Shown here: positions 47,335 to 57,907 of the stretch, piece after piece
How positions within the stretch are numbered: the stretch's first letter is position 1
Layout of the letters: each line of letters begins with the position of its first letter
Source of the DNA: Tetramitus jugosus
Taxonomy: Eukaryota; Heterolobosea; Eutetramitea; Acrasida; Vahlkampfiidae
DNA length: 64,000 bases
Assembly (NCBI GenBank): GCA_937625935.1
Contig: OW569388.1
Span: forward strand, 336,225-400,224
Direction: 5' to 3'
Translations under genes and position numbers: made by a program
Notes under the pieces: model-generated
What the model was told of the DNA's origin: nothing
The model's database searches: none
The model's input: the letters and a program-made list of their open reading frames with translations, nothing else

Positions 47335-48540
47335 ATGCAAACAATCTTTCGCCGTCAAACCCTTCTTTTCACACGAAGAGTCGCAACAACACCTAGACTC
47401 ACCATATGCAACCACCCAACAACAAACCTTCTCTCTCATCACCAAAAATCTTTTTTTTCTCATCATCACTTCCATCCACAACAACAATTGGAACACCATG
47501 AACAACAAAACAACAACAATAATACCAACAAACAACAACAAAAAAGGCAAGATTCACCAGAATACCTCGAAAAACAACAATTCTATCGTCAATTCATCCA
47601 AATGTACGGTAGACAAGCCATTCGTGATGCGTTGCTACAACAAAAATCTGATGTTCAATTTCACATGATTCATGTGTCTCATCACACGAAAAACAAGGGT
47701 ATCATACCAGAGATTTTGTCCATTGCCAAGGAACGTAACATTCCCATCAAGTTTTACACGGATGAGAAAAAATTAATGATCATCTCAAGAGCTAAAAATG
47801 AAAGTATGGTTCAAGGTATCGTCGCAGATGTAAAACCAGTGAAAAAAGAATTGAGTAAAACTGTAGATGCTTTTGTCGCGCTCCAAAAAGAGAAAAAAAA
47901 ATGGAGCGACACAGCAGCTTTACAAGAAAGTGAAAAACATGACGAACAAAAATATTCGTTATTGGGCATTTTAGCATTGGACTCTGTCATGACACCCAAA
48001 AATGTGGGAGTGATATTGAGAACTGTGGCAGCATCAGGTATTGATGCATGTTTGTTGCCTGCTGAAACAGAAGGTCAAGTCTCTGTTTTTCATCCAGAAG
48101 TGATAAGAACATCGACTGGAAGTGCCTTTAGAGCTCACACTATTCGGTGTGAACGAAGAAAGCACATGAAAACGGCATTGTGTCAATTGGTTGATGAATT
48201 GAATGCTTTAATTCTTGTTTTGACACCACCAGTCAATGAAGAATTGACTACGACAGTAGCTACTCGTATGCGTGGTTCAATTGAAAATTCATTGCCCATT
48301 AGTTTGTTTGATGTTACAGTGCATCAAAATCCGTCTCTTGTGAATTATTCAATGATTGTGTATGTTGTGGGGTCAGAGACACTTGGCGTATCGAAAGATA
48401 TTGTTGATTTGTGTGCTGATGCAAAGTACAAGAACAACTTTAAGCAGGTGTATATTCCCATGGCCTCGAATGTAGAGTCGTTGAATGCCAGTTCGGCAGC
48501 AACACTGTGTTGTTATCAACACTATCAACTGGTACAATAA
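47335..48540 (+). CDS. Mitochondrial rRNA 2'-O-methyltransferase, SpoU (TrmH/RlmB) family
   Basis: ATG at 47335, 401 residues. The N-terminus has Arg/Thr-rich, acid-free sequence (FRRQTLLFTRRVATTPRL), a mitochondrial targeting signal, then a Gln/Asn linker. A substrate-binding L30-like domain lies at about 85-165. The SPOUT catalytic domain starts at about 205, with three diagnostic motifs: DSVMTPKNVGVILRTVAASG, YVVGSETLGVS, and IPMASNVESLNASSAATLC. MRM1 and RlmB methylate the large-subunit rRNA ribose at a conserved G; which site is used here is unknown. It starts about 75 bp after the preceding gene on the same strand. Confidence 0.88.
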   Translation: MQTIFRRQTLLFTRRVATTPRLTICNHPTTNLLSHHQKSFFSHHHFHPQQQLEHHEQQNNNNNTNKQQQKRQDSPEYLEKQQFYRQFIQMYGRQAIRDALLQQKSDVQFHMIHVSHHTKNKGIIPEILSIAKERNIPIKFYTDEKKLMIISRAKNESMVQGIVADVKPVKKELSKTVDAFVALQKEKKKWSDTAALQESEKHDEQKYSLLGILALDSVMTPKNVGVILRTVAASGIDACLLPAETEGQVSVFHPEVIRTSTGSAFRAHTIRCERRKHMKTALCQLVDELNALILVLTPPVNEELTTTVATRMRGSIENSLPISLFDVTVHQNPSLVNYSMIVYVVGSETLGVSKDIVDLCADAKYKNNFKQVYIPMASNVESLNASSAATLCCYQHYQLVQ

Positions 48541-49250
48541 GACAATTGAATACATTACTTTTGTTTCTTTTGTGACACCCCTAACTTCAAATGTCAAACT
48601 CTGCTCTAACTGTCATCATCTATAGATGCAGGAATTAGGATTACTGAAGATCTTATCCGCAATAAGTACTTCTGTCTCCTTCCATTTTCTGTACTGTTCG
48701 ATTGTTTGTCTTTGTTCCTCAAAGCACTCACCACATTATATTTCGAAGTACGAGCGAGTCTCAGATTTTGTTTTTTTCGCTCAAGGCATGTTCTTTCATG
48801 TTCTCATTGATAAAGATGAAACTTGGGACAGTGTAACTTGGAAGTTCTTTAAATTTTTTTTCATCCTTAGCTGGTTCTTTCCCAACACATCAAGAAGCAA
48901 GATGTTGTCCTATTCACATCTTCCTCTTTCCCTTTACACTTTTCACTGAGACAGTACTCTGTCGTTCTTTATTATTCTTCAATACTTCGATTGAATTATT
49001 AGGAAGGTTCTCCCAATCTGTTGATTCTCGTTCTGATGATACTTCCAAGTTGATCATTATGTAGTGTTATGATGGCTGGTTAAGTTGTTTATTTCCTGGA
49101 ATGTGATCGACGATATCCTGCATTGTAACAACTCAGCTGTCCTGACTTGATGAATGTCTAGCATGAAATTACGACCTATCTAAAGAAGTAACTCGAGAAA
49201 TGTTAATCGTGTGCACGCTTGAGGTTTGGGATAGTATCCACGCATGGAGA
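48541..49250. other. Intergenic region, nothing recognised
   Basis: About 710 bp between two convergent genes. A plus-strand frame (48626-48949, 107 codons) is rich in Phe, Ser and Leu, has no domain and is probably chance. I see no tRNA-like fold or repeat. Confidence 0.4.
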
Positions 49251-50750
49251 TCAGTCATCCTCGACAACAATCAGTACGACTGAATCAGGTCCATGATTTG
49301 CTCTCAAATTCTTGGGAATTTTTGCCAAGACACGTTCTTCTGCTTCATTTCTCCATTGCCTATACTTTTCGACTCTTTGCTTCTTTTTCTCATCTCCAAA
49401 GCACGAATCACACACTAATATACGAAAGTCATCGTGTCCAGTTGGGCGTGCTATTTTTCCTTGCACAATTACATCGTCGTTTTCATCTGGATACAAACAC
49501 AGTTTTTGACAATCTGGAACGTTACAGAAATAAAGACTTGATCTCCCAGTGTCCGATAGTACGGCTTCACCTGTGTCTTCAAGGACCACTCCGTCACTAT
49601 CGATAGTAATATTGATCTTCTCTGGTTTTACACTTGGATCACCGAACAAGACATCAAAGTGAGTCCTTTCAAAGGTATGACGTTTGCCCGATTTGTCCCG
49701 GGTAGCAATTCGTCTCAGCTTGTTTTCCCAATTTGTTTTAATTGACTCCAGTTCCTCCTTAGGAAAATGAGTGACACAAAGATCTTTGTCATCTACCAAG
49801 TGACTGCACGCATAACAAAGGAGGAGAGAGTTGTGTAGATCACTTCTGTCTACTCCTTCCTCTGTTCCTCCTCTTGGGCCTTGTTTACTCGCTGCAACGT
49901 TGTGGGCAATAATACCGGCCCTTTCAATCCCTTGCTCTGAGCCCTTGTCCTTCAGACACAGCTCTCGACATCTCATACATGTATACAAGGATCTTAGATA
50001 CCTCATTGTTTTTGTTGGTTCAGAGAAATTTTGACGTCCACCATTATTTTCATTGATCATGGATTGAACAAACTTCCTCTCTTGCTGTTTTGGTGAGGAA
50101 ACCTCTTGAATCTTCCTTTTACCATTTGGGCTCTGGTTATTTCCTTTCTCCTTTGGGTAATGTTCTTGGGGATCAATCTCATGTTTCTTCATTTGTTTAT
50201 TGATAAAATCTACGAAGCCCGCGACAGTATTGTTTGGAAGTTCAATCTCGATGTACTTACTCTTCATAGCAATGTTTGACTCCCACTTTGTCCGTAATTT
50301 TGACAAACTAGATGTTGTCCAACTCACATCTTGTTCGTCCCTAAGCGACCAAACATACTGATAAGAATCAGGGTCAGACCATCCATTCCTCCTTGCTTCT
50401 GCCTTGCCATTGGAGCCATGAATAACGGCATCACCTTTTGCAACGAGCAAACATTTCCCGTGTGGTAACGATTCTGAACGTCCCCTCCAATTCAATGGTT
50501 TCCCTTGAGAGAAAAGGAAACATTGAATAGAGCTTGGCAATTTTGTTACATATGTTTCATGAACTTGCATCGGTGGACCCATTCTGCCTCCCCATACGAT
50601 CTGACCATTGGGACTCTGAGATCGATCAAGCGAAATGTAATTTGTGTTTCCATCTTTGTTACCAACATAGAAGAAGAACACTCCAACTTTTCCATCAGAT
50701 GATGATGATGTCCATGGACTGCGAGACAAGGAACGTTCTTTGTCACTCAT
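49251..50750 (-). CDS. HNH nuclease-domain protein with bacterial-effector-like core
   Basis: ATG at 50750, 499 residues. The HNH core spans about 255-320. It has CMRC and CYAC Cys pairs for zinc, AGIIAHNVAASKQGPRGG with His283, HNSLLLCYACSHLVDD with Asn307 and His317. The run (I)AHxVAxSxxGPRG...NxLLLCxxCHxxxD is the pattern of HNH nucleases in bacterial restriction and CBASS-type effectors. The N-terminal 160 residues (VGVFFFYVGNKDG, QIVWGGRMGPPMQV, FLFSQGKPLNWRG) and a C-terminal part with CNVPDCQKLC and CDSCFGD Cys pairs are unrecognised. It is probably a DNA endonuclease, and a defence or repair role is inferred from the core alone. Codon use looks like that of its neighbours, so any transfer is not recent. 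Confidence 0.7.
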   Translation of the reverse strand: MSDKERSLSRSPWTSSSSDGKVGVFFFYVGNKDGNTNYISLDRSQSPNGQIVWGGRMGPPMQVHETYVTKLPSSIQCFLFSQGKPLNWRGRSESLPHGKCLLVAKGDAVIHGSNGKAEARRNGWSDPDSYQYVWSLRDEQDVSWTTSSLSKLRTKWESNIAMKSKYIEIELPNNTVAGFVDFINKQMKKHEIDPQEHYPKEKGNNQSPNGKRKIQEVSSPKQQERKFVQSMINENNGGRQNFSEPTKTMRYLRSLYTCMRCRELCLKDKGSEQGIERAGIIAHNVAASKQGPRGGTEEGVDRSDLHNSLLLCYACSHLVDDKDLCVTHFPKEELESIKTNWENKLRRIATRDKSGKRHTFERTHFDVLFGDPSVKPEKINITIDSDGVVLEDTGEAVLSDTGRSSLYFCNVPDCQKLCLYPDENDDVIVQGKIARPTGHDDFRILVCDSCFGDEKKKQRVEKYRQWRNEAEERVLAKIPKNLRANHGPDSVVLIVVEDD

Positions 50751-50889
50751 CTGTTTTCATCTGTTGTTAGTATCACGGATTTTTTCGTTTTTTCAAGGGA
50801 CCGGAGTTTTATTTAACTGTCAAAAACAGCGAATGACAACTTGGCCAGTGAAAGAATCTCGTGGAATTGTTTATGGAGCATCATTGGGA

Positions 50890-52886
50890 TTACATGAGAG
50901 TCAAGAAGGAAACAACAATACACACAACAAGTGCCAAAGAGGACATCATGGACGAGGCACTGGACGCTTGAGGTTTAGGGATAGGGCCAGCATAGGCCAA
51001 TAGTCCAGGAAGAGAAATAGCGTGACCAGACACAGAGTAAGCTTCCTGTGCCCAGGCAGCAATATTGTCAACCTTGGAAGGAATATCAACCATGCAAATC
51101 TTCATACCAGATGAGATTTTCTGAGCTGGTTTCGATTGTAGGACCGAGATCATCGCACTAAAATCGGTGGCCTTAACACTGGCGCTTGAAATACATGTAC
51201 CAGTTGTAGCGAGAGCAAAATCCCATAGATCCTTACCGGAATCCACCTTTCCTAAAATGTCGAGACAATTTCCATCAGGGCAATCAGCGTTTGAGTTGCA
51301 CAACTTGGCATTAACCAAAGTATTACACATTTTTCCTTCACATAGAAGGTGGAACGCAGGAGCACCTTCAGGGTTTTCATTGCATCTGTAAAAACTGACA
51401 TGAAGTTTGATCTCTTCATCAAATAGCTTGACCAATTGAGTATAGGTACCTGAGCAGCCCTCCTCATCATATGTATCAAACTTACATGTTGTTGGTGTAT
51501 TCAGTTTGGTACTTGGTGAGCCTAGAGACTCATAAATTACTTGAAGTGTGGAGTTTGTCCACTTGCCAACTGAGAATGGGTTCAATGTGTTGGTAAACTT
51601 GTAAAGGAAACCATTTGGTTGGTATACTTGGAATAGAGTTCTTTGCAAAGCAGATGTCCAGCTATTGTCGCAAGATCTGAGTTGATTAATCACAGAGTTG
51701 ATATGCTCCATCCAAGGGGACAGTGTTGGGAGATAGAATTGAAGATCAAGGGATCCAGGGAGCAGAGAAATCAATCCATTACAATCTCTCTTCATTAATG
51801 TCACATACTTGCTGTCGAATTTGGTGGTTGATGAAGGGATCTTGTACGATGAACCATCCTTTCTAGAGTCGCTATTCACAAGAGATCCATCAGGTAGTTT
51901 TCCATTCCAGCTACTTGCTGCCTTTAGTTTGCCAGTTTGGGAATCGATGATACCGTTCTCAAACTCTGCTGAATCTGGAAGGCAAATACTGGGAGTACCC
52001 CAAGCAAATGAAGAAATAGAGGTGAGTCCAAAGCTATCAATCATGACCTTCTTGACCAACGATGAAAAGAAGCTCGAAGGAGAGGAGCCACAATTTCCAC
52101 TGTAAGCATCAAAAATGCCAGTCATGTTCAGGAATCTGTAATAGGCTGAGTCAGAGAAATCTTCACCAAGTTTTTTACAAACCAATGATGATGATCCACA
52201 GCCGTTCGTACATGGCTTGAACATGGTGGAGCAACTTGCACCAGTACACGTAAGTGAAATGTATGGTAATCTATTCTTTCTTCCATTGCTATCAGCAGGA
52301 CATTGATCAATAGCAAGATTCAATGAAGCACCACCAATCGAGTAGGACATGAAGCACGGTTGTCCAGCGACAATGGAACTGAGAGAACAACTGTCAGGTG
52401 GATTAAAACTTTCATACTTTGCATTCGTGTTGATTACGGTGATTCCACCGCTTTGCTCTGGACAGGAGTCATCGAGTCTATTGGTGAGATTGTGAGATAA
52501 GAATGCTTCTACTCCCACCACGTATTGTCTCACGAAATTTCTCTCAGTGATAGAAGGACAAGTGCACTTTGCTCTTTCCATCAATTTCTCCATGAATACG
52601 TTGTACAGCTGTGAGATCTTGTCAGCTTTGACGTGCATCTCAAAAGGTGTACCGGGAAGCAAATGAACTCTTCCTTTACCTATGAGTTCAAAAAGTCAAT
52701 GAGTCAACACACATAAAAGGCACAACGAGAAACTGTTGTAATAATAAGGCAAGTAGTGAGAGTACAGTGCGCTGTGGAATACATACAATCAATGTTGAGA
52801 ACCTCCTCTTGGAGGAGACCACAGGAGCTTGTGCTGGTGAAAAACACGAGCAATAAAAGGGCAGCAAACAAGACGAATGACTTCAT
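50890..52886 (-). CDS. Large Cys-rich secreted or GPI-anchored surface protein
   Basis: Exons 52886-52787 and 52679-50890 (minus), intron 107 nt with GT-AG, splitting a Cys codon; 629 residues. The first exon encodes a signal peptide (MKSFVLFAALLLLVFFTSTSS). The body has over 30 Cys in irregular spacing (CTCPS, CTGASCSTMFKPCTNGC, CNSNADCPDGNC) and many N-glycosylation sites. The C-terminus is a small-residue stretch followed by SSLALVVCIVVSFLTLM, a GPI-attachment signal. It belongs to no family I can name. It probably sits on the cell surface. The upstream gene (HNH) is on the same strand. Confidence 0.7.
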
Positions 52887-53102
52887 ATTGTTATCGATAG
52901 GGATTGGGTTTGTAATTTTGGTGAAGAACCACAGAAGCTTTGGAACTGAATCTGCGGATATCGCATTGTTCGGTTGAACGTTGGAATAGAGTTTTAACTA
53001 TTTTTGGAGGTTGACGTTTGATTCCTGTTATCCATATGAGGAACAGAACAGGCGGGTACTTCCAGAGTTCAACATCACACAAACGATTCGAGAAGAAGAA
53101 AA

Positions 53103-55790
53103 ATGAAATTTTTGATACCGACTCGTTTTCCCATTTGTTCCATACTCACTATCAGTCTCCTTGTGTTTGTGAGTCTTCCTCTTCTCTATTGTTTTTTGAG
53201 AGTGGAGATTGACCCGAAAAAAATTCTTGAAGTTCAAAACTCTCTGCTTCAATCTCGGATTGAGCGAATGGATGAGCTGTTTCCTGAAACCAAGTCAATT
53301 ACAGCTATTCCTGTCATTGTTGTTCCAAGAAACAAATCCGAGCTATTAGATAACAATATTTTGAGTAAACAAGTTCTAACAGAGTTTTCTCAGTTGAGGA
53401 AGAGAATTGCACAACTGGAAGCAGTTTCAAGTGTGACTCAAAGAGTTGTTGCGTTGAATGACATTTGTTACAAGTTGGGAGCGAGTTCTGCAGCTAATAA
53501 TGAAGATTTTGGAGCCTGTTACAGTCCAAGTGTGATGGCATATTGGAAAGACAATGCTACTCGATTATGGAATGACAAGGATCATCTAAAAACCATGTCT
53601 TACAAACTCAAGACTTCTATTGGTGGCTCTATTGATCCGTCTGATCTTATTGGAGGAATATCTTGGAATTCTGTGCACTCAAGAATTGAAATGGCACAAG
53701 CATTGAGCTTCTCAATTACATTTGCCACTAACGATACAGACATGTTTTCAACATGGGAGAGTCAATTTATACACTTTACTTCTAATATCAATCAGAACGA
53801 GACATATTCATTCAGAGTGCTAATTCAGAGCGATTCAATGTTGGAAAAAGAGATTGAACGTACATTTTACAAGATTGGACCTCTATTCGTTGTCGGAGTG
53901 ATTATCAGTTCTGTTATTGTTTTCACTTCATTCATTCTTATGAGAAGCTCAAAGACTGATTCGATAGTGATAAGATTGTTGATTGCATGCTTTGGAATTT
54001 ACTTGGTCATTGGTTCTATTAGTTGTTCAATTGTCATATGTCAGTTAGTATTCGGATATTCAATGACACCACTATCTGCCCAAGCACTGCCGTTATTTTT
54101 AGTGGGTATTGGTGTTGATGGGTTGTTCATTTATCAATCTTATTGGAATACTTACAAGGAGAAGAAAAGATTGAATCGAACAACAAATGAAGAGAATAGT
54201 GAAGCTCAACTTGTTGAACACTTTATTCAACCAGTTGCATCGGCATCTGCATTATCTACTCTATTAATCATATCCACTTTAATTCTGATTATTGTACTCA
54301 TGAATCGATCATCTACCATGATGACAAGAGCACTCACTTTTCAAACATTGCTGTCAATCATTCTAAACTCAATATTTCTATTGTATGCTTTTTCTAGTTC
54401 ATTGCTACTAGAAACACGGTACAATGACCGAAAAAGAGTTCGATTGGATGCGGATGAACAACAATTAGGAGACGACAGAGAGAATGGTAAAAGTGAAGAA
54501 TATAGATCTCAAACCGGAGCAATCTACGAACGGATTTGTAATTATCAGTATAGAATGGCCAAGAACAAGTATTGCATAGTAACAATATTAACTCTATTAG
54601 TAGTTGCACTTGTCGCAAGCGTTTTAGTTTTGGTCATTGTTCCTCAAAGACCATTCGAAATCACTGACTTTTATTCAAAACGATCACAACTAACAGAAGC
54701 TTTTACGACTTATAATGAATTGTTTGGAGGATTTAAGATGCCTGGTTTCATTGTCTTATCGTCAACTAATAGTTCAACAATTGATTTTACATCACCAGAT
54801 ATTCATTCAATGCTCGATGGCCTTTCAGAAACACGCGAAAATGAGGATAGAACAGAATCGATTTTACCATTCGTTTATTCCAATTCGTTAGTGAATTGGT
54901 TCAGCATTTTTAGATCTTGGATTTTCTTCTTGAGTGATCATTCTTCTGAATACATTCAAAATCAATATCAAGTTCCAAGTCAAAAATTTAATCAATGGTT
55001 GGGAGAGTTTTGTTCAAGTAGTATTGGAAATTCAGTGAAACAACTAGTACTTCGAGATAGCGAGCATGATGGAAGGGTAACATTCTCAAGGTTGATGTTC
55101 TTCAATCATAAAATCTTGAATTCCAATGATGCTGTCAAAACAAAGAAGATGAATTTGAAATTCGAACAAAGCATTGTGAAGCAACATCCAAGTATTACGC
55201 AGGATAACTTTTTCGTTATTAATACTTTTGATTCCTTATTTGAATCATTTGTCACGTTTAATACTGATATATTGTGGTTACTTGGAGTTTCTATTGTTTG
55301 TATCACGATCATATCCTTGATTGTGATCATTTTCAGTGTTGATAAACGAGATTCTGAGGAGAAGAATAAGTACTGGGTGAAAACGATTACTCTAGCATTA
55401 TTGAATCCATTTCTGGTCCTAGTGAATACTGTTGAGTTACTGGCATTCACAAGATTACTCCGTATCCCTACTAATTCTCTCTCAATTATGAATCTTATGC
55501 TGCTCATTGGACTATTCTCAGAGTTTCATACTCATTACTTGAAGTCATTCATTTACTCTGGAATGAATGTTAAGAAATCAAGTAACATGATATTGTTTCC
55601 ATTGTTTGTGAGTAGTGTATCAACAACTCTGAGCATCATGCCACTTGGTTTCCATGAGATTATTCTAGTGAGATCCTACTTTTTCCAAATGATTGCTGTG
55701 GGTCAATTCATTCTTCTCGTGAACACCTTCATACTATTTCCTGTTTTATTACAACTTTATTCCTCAGATCAAACAAAAGCCGATGAATAA
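53103..55790 (+). CDS. Patched/NPC1-like (RND/MMPL-type) membrane protein with sterol-sensing-like domain
   Basis: ATG at 53103, 895 residues. One N-terminal membrane segment (10-35) is followed by a large luminal loop. A five-segment block follows at about 255-445 (GVIISSVIVFTSFILM, ACFGIYLVIGSISCSIVIC, ALPLFLVGIGVDGLFIYQSYW) that has the layout of a sterol-sensing domain, including the GVD after the third helix. A second half repeats this: one helix (about 490-515), a loop, and five helices (725-885, LNPFLVLVNTVELLAF ... LLIGLFSEFHTHY). The duplicated 1+5 topology is that of the Patched/NPC1/RND family. Substrate unknown; sterol or lipid transport is the family default. Confidence 0.78.
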   Translation: MKFLIPTRFPICSILTISLLVFVSLPLLYCFLRVEIDPKKILEVQNSLLQSRIERMDELFPETKSITAIPVIVVPRNKSELLDNNILSKQVLTEFSQLRKRIAQLEAVSSVTQRVVALNDICYKLGASSAANNEDFGACYSPSVMAYWKDNATRLWNDKDHLKTMSYKLKTSIGGSIDPSDLIGGISWNSVHSRIEMAQALSFSITFATNDTDMFSTWESQFIHFTSNINQNETYSFRVLIQSDSMLEKEIERTFYKIGPLFVVGVIISSVIVFTSFILMRSSKTDSIVIRLLIACFGIYLVIGSISCSIVICQLVFGYSMTPLSAQALPLFLVGIGVDGLFIYQSYWNTYKEKKRLNRTTNEENSEAQLVEHFIQPVASASALSTLLIISTLILIIVLMNRSSTMMTRALTFQTLLSIILNSIFLLYAFSSSLLLETRYNDRKRVRLDADEQQLGDDRENGKSEEYRSQTGAIYERICNYQYRMAKNKYCIVTILTLLVVALVASVLVLVIVPQRPFEITDFYSKRSQLTEAFTTYNELFGGFKMPGFIVLSSTNSSTIDFTSPDIHSMLDGLSETRENEDRTESILPFVYSNSLVNWFSIFRSWIFFLSDHSSEYIQNQYQVPSQKFNQWLGEFCSSSIGNSVKQLVLRDSEHDGRVTFSRLMFFNHKILNSNDAVKTKKMNLKFEQSIVKQHPSITQDNFFVINTFDSLFESFVTFNTDILWLLGVSIVCITIISLIVIIFSVDKRDSEEKNKYWVKTITLALLNPFLVLVNTVELLAFTRLLRIPTNSLSIMNLMLLIGLFSEFHTHYLKSFIYSGMNVKKSSNMILFPLFVSSVSTTLSIMPLGFHEIILVRSYFFQMIAVGQFILLVNTFILFPVLLQLYSSDQTKADE

Positions 55791-56037
55791 AACAAATCCG
55801 TACTTGCACCGCAGTCACATTCTTTTGAAATGAGAAGGTTTACGAATGGAGTTTTTGATAGCGTTTCTGACAATGCAGTGTTCAGCTTGTCCGGCCGAGA
55901 CCCTAGCTACAGACCTTACAGCTGTTTGCAGGCCTAACCCAAGTATGAGGCACTATTTCTAAAGAAATTTTTGCCAATCAACCAGCTACTACAATCAGAA
56001 CAATATTTATTTACTCATTGTCAAGCCTTTGAGTTCT

Positions 56038-56751
56038 TTAATTTCCTTCAGCACACCACATAAAGTATGCTTTGTGATACAATTTCAATTCCTTTGAATT
56101 GTTCAGATTGATTTGATTTGAAATGGTGGGATAAGTAAGCACAAGACGGCTAACCTCGGTTTCATCCTTAATAATTACGTAAGCGTCTAGTTTCGTTTCT
56201 CTCTCGTAATTATCACACTTTCCCTGTCTACAGCATCTTTCAGAAATGTTTGCAAATTGTTTCCTGGTGACTAAATCATCCACAAGTACATCATCCACAA
56301 AGGCCTGTACATAAAACACCTCCTTTGATCTCTTCTTTTCTGGTTGTATAGCCTGATCTTCATCTTCATCTTCCACTTCATTTCTTCTTCTCTTTAGTTC
56401 CCTTTTATATTTTAATATCTCCTTACTCAAACTCTTGATTCTCATCTGTGAGGATTGTTCATTCAAGTAGTTAGAAATGGTTCCAGCATTCTCTAAAAAC
56501 TGAATAGTTGGTGGCAATAGTGAGGTTGAGTCACTTGGATTTGTTATGAGCATTGGTTCACGAACAGAAGCACCTTTTCTAATCGATTCTAAAATCTCAA
56601 GGCAACTTATATCATCTTCTTGAGACAACAGCTCAACTTCCCTCAGAATAAGCTTCTTGATTGTAGCAGGGTGTTTTTGTCTGAGCAATTGGAACAATTC
56701 TGAAGTGAGATCTTGTGATGGAGATACGGAATTTTCTGTTTCGGTACTCAT
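56038..56751 (-). CDS. Unrecognised protein with coiled coil and nuclear signal
   Basis: ATG at 56751, 237 residues. The N-terminal 60 residues are helical. A coiled-coil stretch with a basic-acidic-basic patch (KYKRELKRRRNEVEDEDED, then PEKKRSKEV) lies at about 115-150 and suggests nuclear entry. The C-terminal part (VFYVQAFVDDVLVDDLVT, TKLDAYVIIKDE, YHKAYFMWC) looks like a small beta-alpha domain, unassigned. It has no close neighbour in orientation; it lies at the edge of the decayed subtelomeric zone but is itself intact. Confidence 0.55.
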   Translation of the reverse strand: MSTETENSVSPSQDLTSELFQLLRQKHPATIKKLILREVELLSQEDDISCLEILESIRKGASVREPMLITNPSDSTSLLPPTIQFLENAGTISNYLNEQSSQMRIKSLSKEILKYKRELKRRRNEVEDEDEDQAIQPEKKRSKEVFYVQAFVDDVLVDDLVTRKQFANISERCCRQGKCDNYERETKLDAYVIIKDETEVSRLVLTYPTISNQINLNNSKELKLYHKAYFMWCAEGN

Positions 56752-57160
56752 TTACTTGGTCTTGATTATTGTGTGGTTTTGTTTGAATTGTTTTATGAAG
56801 TGCCATCTCGATTTTTGTTTTCATCTTTAAAGTGTTGAGGGAACACCGTGACGTCATCGATGGAGGAGGACATAAAAAAGTTCCTTCGACGTCAACGTCA
56901 ACGTTATTGATAAGTAGGTGTAAAAGAGGATTCCTGCAAAGTCGAAAACCATCAGGTTGTCGTTGACGACAGCGATGAACCTAGGTGTGCGTCACATCAT
57001 CGATGCTGACGTCGACGCCCCTCGTGCATGTCGGTCCGGCGGGTCCAACAAAACAATGTCTACATATTGACCACTGGCCTTGACCAAGTCAAGAGGGAGC
57101 TACGACAGTGGAACGGATTGCCTGTGAAACCTGGGACATCGAATCAATCTTGCAGTGTAA
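56752..57160. other. CpG-richer intergenic stretch, possible coding relic
   Basis: Unlike its A/T-rich surroundings, 56845-57140 is rich in CG (GACGTCAACGTCAACGTT, GCTGACGTCGACGCCCC). On the plus strand broken frames read VVVDDSDEPRC and LTTGLDQVKRELRQWNGLP, which looks like decayed protein-coding DNA, perhaps retroelement-derived. I cannot name the source. Confidence 0.35.
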
Positions 57161-57164
57161 CGAT

Positions 57165-57760
57165 GGTATGGTGTACCTAATTGTTCTGCCGTCATTTGCT
57201 ATGGTTCAAATTCTTCTTCTGGGATATGTTCGGATCATGGATCTTGTCAATCACCTAATAATTGTTCATGTGACAGTGGTCATGTAGGCCCAAATTGCTC
57301 CATGATTTTCCGTACCTGTACAAACAGAGATCGAAAAAGAGAAAGGATGATGAACTCCAGGCAAAGTTGCATTGTCAGAGATTGATGACGATGAAAGATC
57401 CCAAGAATTGAGTACGATACAGATAGGTGTTGACGAATTAACATTCTCTTCAAAGGTTAGTGAAAGAGCAGGTGGAACAGTGTACGAGGGGTTATGGTAT
57501 AATAGAACTGTGGATTGAAGTTTGGAGGAGAAGAACCCTTTTTCAGAGAAGTGTCTGTTTTGGATTGTTTGAGATATCCCAATGGCATCGCGCCCTATGG
57601 TTACAGTATTGATCACAGTGACAGCAAGTTCATTGCTACAGAATTTGCTGAAAATGGAAATTATTATAGCCGATGCGTTGTACAGTAACAACCTAAGAAA
57701 GTGTGGAACAAGATGACTGTGACAGAAAACTCGTTTCACACTTCTTTTTCAAGGGTGATC
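57165..57760 (+). pseudogene. Relic of an EGF-like adhesin-type gene
   Basis: 57190-57305 reads through EGF-like modules (CSDHGSCQSPNNCSCDSGHVGPNCS pattern, broken by no stop). It then continues with frame changes and stops into ELTFSSKVSERAGGTVYEGLW and GIAPYGYSIDHSDSKFIATEF. No start or signal is present. It resembles the RCC1/EGF relic at 12484-13090 in its EGF part. Minus-strand ORFs over it are antisense shadows. Confidence 0.6.
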
Positions 57761-57907
57761 AGCTTAAGCAAGCTTTCTGGCAAGGAGATTAGTCAAGTCA
57801 AATTCTTCTGTTTTTTGACAAGTTAGGATCCCACACACAATCGAAATCTCAATAAGTGCGATGAATCAGCACGAAGAAAAGCAAAGCAAGCTCGAATCAA
57901 AAAACAA

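Noticed and set aside
48626-48949. 107-codon plus-strand ORF
   Set aside because: Phe/Ser-rich without motif, signal peptide or neighbours to support it.
49213-50985. Repeated ACGCTTGAGGTTT(A)GGGATAG at 49213 and 50966
   Set aside because: About 20 bp, one copy inside coding sequence, no structure; probably chance.
57266-57739. 157-codon minus-strand ORF
   Set aside because: It lies antisense to an EGF-like relic whose motifs are visible on the plus strand; no domain on the minus strand.
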